From positions 5,402 to 69,401 of the forward strand of contig DASXVN010000003.1 of NCBI GenBank assembly GCA_036504235.1: a DNA stretch of 64,000 bases, given 5' to 3'. Source of the DNA: Zipacnadum sp036504235. Its GTDB lineage: Bacteria > Armatimonadota > Zipacnadia > Zipacnadales > Zipacnadaceae. Positions 36,188-45,700 of this stretch are shown here, piece by piece. The notes beneath the pieces were generated by a model, which had not been told where the DNA came from, searched no databases, and saw nothing but the letters and a program-made list of their open reading frames with translations. The position numbers and the translations under genes are program-made. Within the stretch, counting starts at the first letter, position 1, and each line of letters opens with the position of its first letter.

Positions 36188-37475
36188 ACTCGAACTGCGG
36201 CAAGTACTCCGCCTGCAAGTCGAGCATGTCGTCCAGTAGCGCGCGTGCCCCTCGTACGCTGTGCATGCACGGGTCCAGCAGCAGCGCTTGCAGCAGCAGC
36301 TTCTTCGAGCGCGTGCGATAGGCTTCGGTGAGGGTGGCAATTATGGCGCACTGGGTACGCAGGTGCGCGGCCCATCCCTCCGGCAGGGTACCAACCGCCA
36401 GTGGCTTGACGCCCGCGGAGTTCACCGTCGCCGGTACCTCCACGACGGCGTGCTCCGGCAGGTTGGTGATGAGAGAGCCGGTGTTGAGCAGGTTCACCGC
36501 CGACACCCGCACCGGCTCAGCTTGCTGCAGGGCGCAGATCACGGGCACGGCTACCTCACCGCTGGGCTGGAGCGCCTGCTCGACCGGCACCTCCCCGCAC
36601 AGGAACCCGCCCACCAGATCGGGCGACTCGGCCTCGGCCGCCGCAACCTGCTTGTTCTCCAGCCCATACTGCCATTTGCGCCCATGGAAATCCGTGCCGA
36701 AAGAGAAGTACTCCCCGATGTGGTCATCGGAGGGGTAGGAGAGCACATCGTAGATGCGCGCCATCTCCCGGTACAGGGGCGGCACCGACACCGTCTCGTC
36801 CTCCTGCACCCGGCGCAACACCTCGGGGAGAAGCTCACGGCCGGTGCACTTTTCCTTGATGCTCAGCGCGCAAAAGACGTGGTTGAGACCCGCCGAGGTG
36901 ACCTCCAGGTCCTCGAGGGGCAGGCCGGTGAGCCGGCTGGCGAGCAGTTCCAGTCCGAATACCCCGTGGCATAGCCCAACCGCACGCACCTTGGTCAGGT
37001 GCAGGATTGCATGGAGCACTCGTGATTCGGGGTTGGTGAAGTTAAGGAGCAGCGCCTGCGGGCATAGCTCCTCCACGTCGCGACAAATGGGCAGCATCAG
37101 ATTGAAGCTACGTAGTGCGTGGAACAAGGCCCCCGGCCCGCCGTTCTCCCCCAGGATGTGCTCCACCCCGTGAGCGTGTGGCACCCGGAAGTCCTGCTCC
37201 CACAAGGCCATGCGCCGTACCGAGACGGCGGTGATGACGTAATCGGCTCCCGGCAGGGCCTGACGCCGGTCGGTGAAGCTGGTGAGACGGGCCCGGCTCG
37301 CGGTGTGCGCCTTGAGCCGCTCAGCGAAGGCGAGCATGGTCGCCAGAGCCTCCGGGGCCGTGTCCACCAGACATATCTCCAAATCCGGCAGCCCCTGGGC
37401 CTCCTCCTGGAACAAGTCGGCAATGACGCCACGACCAAAGCTGGCGCTCCCGGCGCCGATGACGACAACCTTCAT
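36186..37475 (-). CDS. GH4-family alpha-galactosidase/alpha-glucosidase-like enzyme (NAD+, Mn2+ dependent)
   Basis: 429 residues from the ATG at 37475, with AGGAGAAG upstream; a GTG at 37478 is an equally spaced alternative. The N-terminal NAD-binding motif is VVVIGAGSASFG. GH4 marks are LVDTAP, LGENGGPGALFHALRS, NFTNPESR (145-152), C169-H170 (GLCHG) and SAGLNHVF, supplying the metal site. GH4 enzymes cleave glycosides by an oxidation-elimination route in the cytosol. Specificity (alpha-galactoside, alpha-glucoside or glucuronide) is not readable by eye. It lies between two scars of a duplicated [ThuA-like - GH30] pair. Confidence 0.88.
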   Translation of the reverse strand: MKVVVIGAGSASFGRGVIADLFQEEAQGLPDLEICLVDTAPEALATMLAFAERLKAHTASRARLTSFTDRRQALPGADYVITAVSVRRMALWEQDFRVPHAHGVEHILGENGGPGALFHALRSFNLMLPICRDVEELCPQALLLNFTNPESRVLHAILHLTKVRAVGLCHGVFGLELLASRLTGLPLEDLEVTSAGLNHVFCALSIKEKCTGRELLPEVLRRVQEDETVSVPPLYREMARIYDVLSYPSDDHIGEYFSFGTDFHGRKWQYGLENKQVAAAEAESPDLVGGFLCGEVPVEQALQPSGEVAVPVICALQQAEPVRVSAVNLLNTGSLITNLPEHAVVEVPATVNSAGVKPLAVGTLPEGWAAHLRTQCAIIATLTEAYRTRSKKLLLQALLLDPCMHSVRGARALLDDMLDLQAEYLPQFE

Positions 37476-37481
37476 CACGTA

Positions 37482-37670
37482 TCACTTCTCCTCTAGGTAG
37501 GGGAGGGGCAAGGGCCCCTCTCCGGGACGCCCTGAGTCACCGTGCGCAGCGGTCGGCAGGCAGGCACCACCAAGGTATTGAGGGATGAGGGGGCGCAGGT
37601 ACCCGCCGACGGCGCCGGTTGCTCCCGGGAAGGCGAGATTACGCGCATCAGCATGCGGGTTCATCTTCAT
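37482..37670 (-). pseudogene. Body-deleted second GH30 gene (start signal joined to last ~30 codons)
   Basis: The GAGGAAAGGG ribosome-binding site and an ATG (37670, or 37664) are kept just after the stop of the 456-residue gene. The coding body is gone: the start joins directly to NPHADARNLAFPGATGAVGG, the C-terminus of GH30 (37568-37662 aligns with 34763-34857 at roughly 80% identity). After LRPLIPQYLGG the frame leaves the GH30 frame and runs to a TAG at 37482. It could still be translated as a ~62-residue peptide, but is best read as a scar. Confidence 0.8.
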
Positions 37671-37681
37671 CCCTTTCCTCC

Positions 37682-39052
37682 CTACGAGTTTCCCGCCAGG
37701 AGGGCCGCCATCAGCCGCGGCCAGTCGGGCCACTCCCAGAAGGGTAGGCCCCGCGTCTGCGGGGGTTTCTCGCCCAGCACCGAGTTGAGGAAGACCACCA
37801 CGCGGCCCTTCCCCACCGGCGCGGCGACCACCAGCGGCACGTCGCCCGCTGCGACCAGCACCTGCGCGCCCGGCTTGAGCGTCGCTTGGTGGTAGTACTG
37901 CGTGAAGGGCGCGGCCGCCCAGTCCAGTCCCAGGCCGCGCAACGCGTCCGTCCGCGGGCTCAGTACCAGCGGCGCCGCGGGGCGGACGCGGTCGTTCGTG
38001 GTCAGCGTCACCGGCAGCAGTGGCGCCAGCACCGACTGGTCCCAGCCCCCCGCCGCCAGCCCATGGGTGTCCCCCATCAGCAGCACGCAGCCGCCGTCCT
38101 GCAGGTACGCCTTGAGCATCAGCGTGCCGACGATGGTCACCGCTTTGGTCGGCACGTTGTTGAGCACCACGGCCCGGCAGCGGTACAAGTCCTCCCACTT
38201 CCGCGGGAAAGGCTGCTTGACCCCGGCTAGCGCCGGCGGGCGCGGGTGCGTCTTCTCGTAATCGACGATCTGCGACTCGGACATCAGCGTGGGTTTGTCC
38301 CCAGTGAGCGCGGTCTGCTGCGGGTGGACGTTGAGGTACGACTCGTGCCACTCGGACCCCGCCCGCAGCGGCGCCGGGAGCTGCCCCAGCGCCGGGCGCA
38401 CGCCCCAACGCTCCATGAACAGCCCGTGCGTCTCGTGCACCGTGAAGGCCTCGGCGTTCAGCGTCAGCCCCGCGGGCTTGACCGGCAGGTTGACCTGGTC
38501 CAGTAGCTCAGCGGTGCTAAAGACGCTCTCCTGCTGCCAGGAGAGGCCGTCAAAGGTGACCGTCGTGCCCCCCTGCGTGCCGACAAACCACACGCCGAAG
38601 CCCTGCTCGCCCATGCTGACCTCCAGCGGGAAATCCTGGTAGACATTGGGCGCGGCAAAATCCGTCCCCTTGAGGAACTGCGTGACCGACTGGCCGGACT
38701 TGAGATCGCCGCCGTAGCAGATGTAGCTTTGGATCAGCACCACGACGCTCTTGACGGTGTTGTCCGCTACCTTCATCCGCAGCGTGCCGCGGACTCTCCC
38801 CGGGAGGTACTTGTAGGCATAATAGTCCCACGCCATGGCCCCCGGGCCAGGCTGGTTGAAGTCGCTGTTGCCCGCCAGCGCGTAGCCGCTCCGGGCCTGC
38901 GGATCGGCGACCAGGAGGCCCCGGTAGATGCGGGTCGGGTTGACGAGGATCTGCTCCCCCGGCAGAGCCGGGGCCGCCGGAGCCGCGCCGGCGGGGAGCA
39001 GAGAGCCACAGAGCATTAGCGCCAGGAGCAGGGCTCGCATGGTGGGCGTCAC
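37682..39052 (-). CDS. Secreted protein with CBM-like N-terminus and ThuA/GATase-like C-terminus
   Basis: 456 residues from a GTG overlapping the upstream stop by 4 nt; the ATG four codons on (39040) starts the signal peptide RALLLALMLCGSLLPAGA and may be the true start. Residues ~35-200 are beta-rich (GTLRMKVADNTVKSVVVLIQ, FGVWFVGTQGGTTVTFDGLS). Residues ~265-455 carry the ThuA-like module: RCRAVVLNNVPTKAV, LKAYLQDGGCVLLMGDTHG, LAPLLPVT, APVGKGRVVVFLNSVLGE, WPRLMAALL. The same module is in the genes at 32817 and 56750. A second copy survives only as a scar at 36108-36187. No enzymatic residues are recognised; exported. Confidence 0.72.
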   Translation of the reverse strand: MTPTMRALLLALMLCGSLLPAGAAPAAPALPGEQILVNPTRIYRGLLVADPQARSGYALAGNSDFNQPGPGAMAWDYYAYKYLPGRVRGTLRMKVADNTVKSVVVLIQSYICYGGDLKSGQSVTQFLKGTDFAAPNVYQDFPLEVSMGEQGFGVWFVGTQGGTTVTFDGLSWQQESVFSTAELLDQVNLPVKPAGLTLNAEAFTVHETHGLFMERWGVRPALGQLPAPLRAGSEWHESYLNVHPQQTALTGDKPTLMSESQIVDYEKTHPRPPALAGVKQPFPRKWEDLYRCRAVVLNNVPTKAVTIVGTLMLKAYLQDGGCVLLMGDTHGLAAGGWDQSVLAPLLPVTLTTNDRVRPAAPLVLSPRTDALRGLGLDWAAAPFTQYYHQATLKPGAQVLVAAGDVPLVVAAPVGKGRVVVFLNSVLGEKPPQTRGLPFWEWPDWPRLMAALLAGNS

Positions 39053-41220
39053 TTCCCCTCGCAGTCGAAGACGACGTTGCTCCAGCCCCAGAAAGTCGGC
39101 ACCGTCACCTGCACCTGACCGTTGGCCGAGGTCGGAGTCGGCAGCACCGACCGGGTAGCCACCGGCTCGGGCGTGAGCAGGAAGGCCGTCACCTTCTCGC
39201 CCGCCGCGGGGGTCAGGGTCACGATCACGCCCGCCGCCGGAGCCTCGCAGGTGGTATCCACTACCTCCGGTCCGGTCGGCGGGTTAAAGAGGGGGACAAT
39301 CACCTGCCGGTGGCCGGGCGCCAGCCGCCGCTCGCTCACCAGCGACTGCCACCAGAGGGGGTGTGCGCTGGTCACGGTCACGGTCTTCTCCGGCGCGTCC
39401 ATAAGCTGGGTCCGCCGGTCCCAGAAGTAGTAGCCATAGCGGATCATGAAGCGGTTGATATCGCCGTACGGGCTGGCAGAGGTGCCCCACGGGTGTCCGC
39501 CGACCGCGTAGCCGAGCGCGGTAGAAAGCCAGTTCCCGACCCCGTTGATGTACGTGTAGTGCCCGCCCGCCGAGCGCGTCAAGTGGGAGCCGGTGCGGAG
39601 CAGATCGATCCACTCCGGCCACCGGCGCTGCGGGCTGGTGGGCGAGTCGAAGCCGCTGCGAATGGCCTCCTCCATCATGTACGAGCCGTCGCGGCAGTAG
39701 GTCGTCCAGTCCGCGCTGGGCTTGTTGCCCAGGAGATAGACGCCCATGTTGTTGCCGACCGCGACCGGGGGATTGAGCTTGGCCAGGAAGGCCTTAACCC
39801 GGGGGAAGTGGTCCGCGGGCACGGGACCGGCGTCGTAGCGGTAGGCCTCCCACCCGTACATCGCGGCGCTGGCCTGGAGTTGCCCCAGGTGGTACTCGAA
39901 GTAGGTCTGACCGCCATTGGCGGAGCGCGCGTCGAGGTTCACGTTGATGTGGGGGTAGGTGATGTAGGCCCCCTGGTCGTTGTTCTCGAACTTCTCCAGC
40001 AACTCGGTGTTGAAGTCCGAGGAGTCGTACCACTCGGGGTGCCGGCGCATGACCTCAAAGCCCGACCAGCCGAAGGGGCTAACGTTGAGGTACGCCACCG
40101 GGGCGATGCCCGCGCTCTTCATCAGGCCATTGAGCAGGCGGATCTGCTTGCGCGACACGCTGTAGCTGGTCTGCCCGGTCATGTATGGCTCGTCGGTGGA
40201 GGCGGTCATCAGCGTCGCGTCTTCCCGCGCCCAGGCGAAGTACTCCTCGTAGGTGCAGTAGGCCGCGCGTTTTTGCTTGAGCACCTCGCGGCAGGAAGCG
40301 ACGTACGCGTCCCACTTGCCCATCACCTCGCGCTGGAAGGTCTCCAGCGGCCCGGAGCCGGCCAGCCAGTACGGCCACATCCCGCCCGACTGGATAGCGC
40401 ACTGAAAGGGGCTGTCGGCGACGCAGAAAACGTCGCCGCTACGGCTGTCCACCGGCTTGCCGTCGACTAGCGCCTCGGCGCGCAGCTCGTAGCCACCCTC
40501 GGCCGTCGGCACCACAAACGGCACCACACCGCGCGCCACACCGCCGGCCGGCACGGTGACGGCGACCGTCGCTCCCGGGCGAGCGGTCCCCGTGTCGTCT
40601 ACGACTACCGGACGCACCTGCACCGTCTGCGGCTGAGCGCCCGAGTTGGTCAGATGCACCTGCAGCTCGCCCGGCTCGCCGTGCTTGTAGCGCAGCTTGG
40701 TCGAGAGGGCGTAGCTGATCGTCAGCGGCAGGTCGAGGCGTTCCCGGGTAATCGAGGCCGACTCGATCTGCAGCTTGCCGGCCTGATTGGTCTGCTTGGC
40801 GGCCGGCGCGTAGACCACCGCGGTCTCCACCGTCTGCTCCGGCTCCGCCTCAAACTCCAGGCGAAACTCCTGCCACTGGCCCGGCGCGGTGAAGACCGCG
40901 CCACTCAGCGAGGTCGAGGCGATTACCTCGGCCGGCCCCCCACTCGCGGGGCGGGCCGTGGCCTGCAGGCTCGCCGCGCTCGGCCCCAGCTTCTCGGTGC
41001 GCGCCCGCAAGGTCACGCGGTAGCGCCCCAGCGCTCCCGCGGGCAAGGGCGCCGCCTGCAGCACCGGCCCGGCGGCGGCCAGGTCATTCTCCAGTACCGC
41101 TCCGTTCTCCACCAAGCGGGTGCCCGGCGCCGCTTGCCACGAGTCCGCCGCGAACACCCCGCACTCACCCGCCAGTAGGCAGACCATCATCAGACCGACC
41201 ACGTACCGGAACGATTTCAT
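39049..41220 (-). CDS. Secreted TIM-barrel glycoside-hydrolase-like protein (GH66/GH13-like)
   Basis: 723 residues; ATG after AGGAGGA. Signal peptide VVGLMMVCLLAGECGVFA. Residues ~25-165 are a jelly-roll, ~170-265 a CARDB-like Ig domain (GELQVHLTNSGAQPQTVQV). Then comes a barrel with YLNVSPFGWSGFEVMRRHPE, YPHINVNLDARS, GWEAYRYDAG (candidate catalytic Asp) and VGNNMGVYLL, and a C-terminal beta-domain (GHRQVIVPLFNPP). Blocks such as FMIRYGYYFWDRRTQLMDAP and HPLWWQSLVSERRL parallel those of the 596- and 607-residue proteins at 60266 and 62114, so these are one family. The enzyme family and substrate are not certain. Overlaps the next gene by 4 nt. Confidence 0.7.
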   Translation of the reverse strand: MKSFRYVVGLMMVCLLAGECGVFAADSWQAAPGTRLVENGAVLENDLAAAGPVLQAAPLPAGALGRYRVTLRARTEKLGPSAASLQATARPASGGPAEVIASTSLSGAVFTAPGQWQEFRLEFEAEPEQTVETAVVYAPAAKQTNQAGKLQIESASITRERLDLPLTISYALSTKLRYKHGEPGELQVHLTNSGAQPQTVQVRPVVVDDTGTARPGATVAVTVPAGGVARGVVPFVVPTAEGGYELRAEALVDGKPVDSRSGDVFCVADSPFQCAIQSGGMWPYWLAGSGPLETFQREVMGKWDAYVASCREVLKQKRAAYCTYEEYFAWAREDATLMTASTDEPYMTGQTSYSVSRKQIRLLNGLMKSAGIAPVAYLNVSPFGWSGFEVMRRHPEWYDSSDFNTELLEKFENNDQGAYITYPHINVNLDARSANGGQTYFEYHLGQLQASAAMYGWEAYRYDAGPVPADHFPRVKAFLAKLNPPVAVGNNMGVYLLGNKPSADWTTYCRDGSYMMEEAIRSGFDSPTSPQRRWPEWIDLLRTGSHLTRSAGGHYTYINGVGNWLSTALGYAVGGHPWGTSASPYGDINRFMIRYGYYFWDRRTQLMDAPEKTVTVTSAHPLWWQSLVSERRLAPGHRQVIVPLFNPPTGPEVVDTTCEAPAAGVIVTLTPAAGEKVTAFLLTPEPVATRSVLPTPTSANGQVQVTVPTFWGWSNVVFDCEGK

Positions 41221-41271
41221 CTTAGTCCTCCTGGCGGGTGGCAGCAGCGGATTGGGGGGCGCAGCGAGTCT

Positions 41272-42681
41272 CTAGGGACGGTTCGCGAAGTAGGCCCGAG
41301 TCTCCTGGAATTCCGCCGGGATTTCCTCGGCAGCGGCGGCCAGCAAGTCACGCCACAGCACCTTGGAGTCGGCGGTGTCCTGCTTCACCGGGTAGCTGTA
41401 CAGCGCCTCGAACAGGATCTTCGGGTCGCGCGTACCGATGGCGTCGCCCAGAAGCGTTTGATGGGTGGCCAGGGCGCTGACCAGTCCCTGGAACACGTCC
41501 GGCACCTCCAGGTCGGGCACCGGGCGCAGGCCATCCTGCCCCAGCACCTGCGAATATTCGAGCACCGTGCGGTCCTTGAAGCCACGCACCGCGCCGCCGG
41601 TCGGGAAGCTCGTGGCAATCGCCATGTCGCCGCAACCGCCCAGCGCCTTGAGCACCTTGACCATGATGTCCTCGTCGCAGCGCAGCAGATGAAGGGTCTC
41701 GGGGCTTTCGCGGTCCCAGTCGGCAGGGGTCACGCGCGTCAGCCAGGAGTTGAATTCTGCGTCGGCGGCGGCGCGACCGGCGTCGCCCCGGGCGGCATTC
41801 TCGGCGAGGCGCGCCTTGCCCGCCGCGATCTCGGTGGGGTCCACCGGCGGGTGGGTGCGCTCGATGTCCAGATGCGCCAGGCCGTCGCCCTCGGTCGAGA
41901 AGACGAGGTAGCCAAACTTGCGATAGAGCCGCTCCAGGGTGGTCACGCTGTTGGTGATGTTCGCTTTCGAGCCGGCGTCCCAGCGGTCGGAGAGCGGGGC
42001 CATGGTCCACTGATCGTTGACCCGCTCTGCGGCCAGCTCGTACAGATCGCGGCCCTGGTGCCGGGACCCCGGCAGGATGAAGCTCATGTGGTTAACGCCC
42101 GCGCAGCGAATCTCGTAGTCGCTGTGCGGCGCGTCCTGGCCGTAGAGCAGGCGCGTCAGGTCCCACTGGTGATTGGTGTACCCGCCGCAGACGCCCAGGC
42201 AGCGAATCTTCGTGTGGTTGTTGACCGCGGCGCTGAGCACGGCCACCGGGTTGGCGAAATCCACCAGCCAGGCGTTCGGGCAGACCTGCTCCATGAGGCG
42301 CGCCAGGGACATCAGCGTCGGGCCGCCCTTGAGGGCCAGCATGGCGCCGCTGGGCGAGAGCTGGTCGGAGCCCAGGAAGCCGTGCTCGCGGCAGATCAGC
42401 TCGCACACGCCGTGGTTCGCGCGGGTGCCGGCCATCATCACGACCATCACGGCATCCGCGCCCTCCAGCGCCTCATCCAGGTTGGACCCCCAGCGCACCC
42501 GGCAGTTGGCCGCCGCGTATTCCGGGGCCTTCATGATCATCTGTCCCACGGCTTCCGCGCGCGGGACGTTCAGGTCGTAGAGATAGAGCTCGCCGCCCGC
42601 GAACAAACCCGGCTGCGCCAGCGCCGAGCGGCCGATGCCGAGATAACGATGCGAGCCACCGCCGAAGAATACTGCTTTCAT
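41272..42681 (-). CDS. Divergent GH4-family protein
   Basis: 469 residues; ATG 10 nt after AGGAGA. N-terminal AVFFGGGSHRYLG is the GH4 NAD-binding motif; further marks are LYLYDLN, GADAVMVVMMAGT, DFANPVAV (N144-P145) and CAGVNHMSF. The usual C-H-x motif reads LGVCGGYTNH: Cys165 is kept but the following residue is Gly, not His, so the active site may be altered or specialised. Overall length and order fit GH4 rather than lactate/malate dehydrogenases. It lies 58 nt upstream of the barrel gene at 41220 in the same leftward run. Cytosolic. Confidence 0.82.
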   Translation of the reverse strand: MKAVFFGGGSHRYLGIGRSALAQPGLFAGGELYLYDLNVPRAEAVGQMIMKAPEYAAANCRVRWGSNLDEALEGADAVMVVMMAGTRANHGVCELICREHGFLGSDQLSPSGAMLALKGGPTLMSLARLMEQVCPNAWLVDFANPVAVLSAAVNNHTKIRCLGVCGGYTNHQWDLTRLLYGQDAPHSDYEIRCAGVNHMSFILPGSRHQGRDLYELAAERVNDQWTMAPLSDRWDAGSKANITNSVTTLERLYRKFGYLVFSTEGDGLAHLDIERTHPPVDPTEIAAGKARLAENAARGDAGRAAADAEFNSWLTRVTPADWDRESPETLHLLRCDEDIMVKVLKALGGCGDMAIATSFPTGGAVRGFKDRTVLEYSQVLGQDGLRPVPDLEVPDVFQGLVSALATHQTLLGDAIGTRDPKILFEALYSYPVKQDTADSKVLWRDLLAAAAEEIPAEFQETRAYFANRP

Positions 42682-42738
42682 GGTCGAAACTCTCCTTGGA
42701 TTATCTAGATAAATGCAAGTCTGACTTACCGCCGCGCC

Positions 42739-45700
42739 TTAGCCGGTCGCGGCCGTGAGTCTTACCGTCTGGGAGGTCCCGGCTTTCACCGTGACCTTCG
42801 TCCGGCCCTGGTAACGATCCTTCACCTGCGGGGCGGTCCAGATGGTCGCCTGCAGGTCGGCGTTGGTCGGATTGTTGACCTCCACCACGCAGGCGTCAGC
42901 GGTCCAGTTCAGCAACGCCAGGCGCAGGTTCAGCGCGTCGGAGACCAGGACGTTGCCGACATAGAACGCGCCGGTCTTGCTCACGTCCAGCCGCGCATAA
43001 GCTTGCCCCTCGAACACCGCCAACTCCGCCCCCAGCGCGCCCTCGCGGACCAGCGCCGCCGGCCAGTTGTAGTTGATGCCGCTCACCAGCAACGGCAGCC
43101 GGTATTCAGCTATCGGGTCGCCCAGCGCTTCCTTATTGAGGTTGATCATGCCGCTGGTGCAGCCCTTCAGCAGGTCCGGATTTAGCGCCTGATCCACGCT
43201 GCCGCTCAGGCCGAAGTCCGCCGCCGCGCAGTTGGCGATATAGGCCAGCGACTGGAGCTTGCCCTGGGTGAAGCTGAGCTTATACGGCGGCGTCCCGCGC
43301 AGGCCCAGCAGCGACCGCCAGTTCTCGGCCTCCGCGGGCTGCACGGCGGTGAAGGCCGCCTGCCAGCGCGTGCCGGCGGGCAGGTTACCATTCACCCACT
43401 GGGGTGCGGCCCAGCCCACGGTCCCGGCGGCGTCCACGCGGATCCCGTCCGACAAGGCGATGAAGCCCCCCACGCGCCCGCCCTTGGGGAGGTCCAGGAA
43501 GCCCTGCGTCAGCTTGCCGGTGACTTCCTGACCAGTGGCCGGGTCCGTGTAGGCATAGGACATATCGCCGCGCACCTGGATGTGCTTGGTATTCAGCGTG
43601 GTGACGATCGGGAAGATCGCGCCCACCGGCTGCGTCGGACGGCGCAAGGAGACCTCCACCTCGTTGTAGTACGGCAAGTAGTCGGTCTGCTTTTTCACCT
43701 TCTCGTCGGAGACCCAGAACTTGCGGTAGCGAATCTGCGCCTCATAGACCCGGGAGCGAGCGGTGGCATTGGAGGGCTTGGCGTCGTAGGCCACGTCGTC
43801 AAAGAGCGCCCGCGGATAGCGTTGGTCCAGAGCCACGTCCTGCACGTAGGCCGCCGGGCTGGCCAGCGGGAAATCGAGCAGCGCGGCCATGTTGTCGCCC
43901 CGCTGCGGCCCGTGCAGCTCCGGGAACATACCCGAGCCCTCCAGCGTGTCCGCGGTGGGCACGCGCAGGTCGAACTGCGCGAGGTCGGTGCCCGTGTAGA
44001 TGTTGGGGAACTCCCACCAGTTCTGTCGGTCCGCGCAGCGCCAGGTGTGGACGATCTGCCGGCCGAAACCCACGCCCGGCGCGATCACGGTGCGCCCTTG
44101 CGCGTCGGTGGCGGTGAGCAGCGCCCAGTTCACGTGCCCCTCGGGGAGCTTCACGTTATTGACGGTGAAGTCAGGCGTGTTGGGCAGCCAGCGCCGGTAC
44201 AGGGCGTAGTTCTCCTGCAGCGTCACTTCCTTGAGCGGCTGGTCGCTGTGGATGGTGAAGCCCAGGTTCCCGTGCGCCCCGGGCTCCTTCGGGTCGGGAA
44301 TCGCGCCGCCCAGGGCGGTGATGATCGGGCCCTGCGTCACCTGCAGATGCACCGGCGACTCCCAGAAATGCGAGGTGCCGTGCGAGCCCAGGTACCAGGA
44401 CAGGCCGTCCAGCGAGTCCGCGGCCGCCAGCATCTGATAGCCGGCGCCCGCCTCTTTGGCCAAGTCGGCCGGCGCGTAGGTCTCATGCACGACGAAGGGC
44501 AGCGGGTTCGAGAAGCGGAAGACCTCCCACTGGTAGGCGGGGAAGCTGTTGTCCTCCAGCACGCCGTTGCGATAGGTGAACAGGCTGATCCCCTGGAACT
44601 GCTTGTCCAGTTCGTGCGGGACTGAGGAGGAGCCGGGGCGGTGCATGACCGTGGTGCCCTTGGGGAAGCACAGGCAGAGATACTGCGGCTTGGCCAGCAA
44701 CTTGCCGTCCGCGCTGAGCAGGCTGGGCGCGGGGAAGACCGGCGAGCCGAGCAGCAGATAGCGGTTGCCGTAGGCGTCCGGGATATCCAGCCCCGCCACG
44801 ACCTTCAGCGTCGCGTCGGAGGCCGTAGCGCAGGCCGCCCGGAACTCCTCCCAGCGCGCCGGCGTGAACTTCTCGAAGGTCTCGGTCATGTACAGCATGG
44901 ACACCCCGGCGCTCTTGGCGGCCGCCGCGTACTCGGCAATCGTGCCCTGGCCGTCGCTGAAGGAACTCCGCGCGCCGACCAGCACCTTGAACCACTGGTT
45001 GCCGTCGTTGGGCTGCCAGGAGTATAGCCACCCCGGAGCCGGCACCGGCGCGGGCGCGGGCAGCGCGGCGAAGGCAGCCGCCTGATAGTTCCCGAAACCC
45101 TTGGCCCGCGCGCCTTCCGCGAGCCAGCGCAGCAGCCCGAGCAGCAGTTGCCGCCCCTGGCTGGGCTGCCGGCCGTCGCCCTTGTCAAGGACGATGCCCT
45201 CGATCTTCCCCAGATGGTTCTCGAAGTACCAGCCGTTCTTCGGCGTGGCGAAGGGCTGCTTGAGCGTGTAGTTGAAGTTGGGAGTGAACAGGGCGATCCG
45301 CCCGGCGCCGAAACTGCGCACCGCGGTCAGCACCGGCGGCGTCGTGCCCACGGTGTGCCAGTTGTAGTAGTCAATCGCCCGCGAGGGCCGGCTGGTCTCC
45401 ATGCCCTTCACCAGCGGCGTCCAGGCGGGATCCTTCAGGGTGACCACCGGCGTGGAGTACAGGTCGTCCCAGCGCAGCTCACTGGTCGGGTAGTAGAGCC
45501 GCTGCACCCCGCGCGTGGCCGGGTGCGCCACGATGGCGGTGGTCCAGGAGTAATCGTAGTAGTCCGCCGGGGCCAGGGACGAGTCTTTGACCGAGGAAAA
45601 CGCATGCGCGTCGTCGCGCACCTGCGCGCACTGCACCCCTGCCCCGTAAGGCGCGAGGAATCGCGTCAGCGATTCGGTGGCCAGTTCGTTGCCGTAGAGG

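Noticed and set aside
34763..37670. Repeated GH30 tail as a mobile repeat
   Set aside because: The two copies sit at matching gene ends with matching upstream neighbours, so gene-pair duplication with deletion explains them better.
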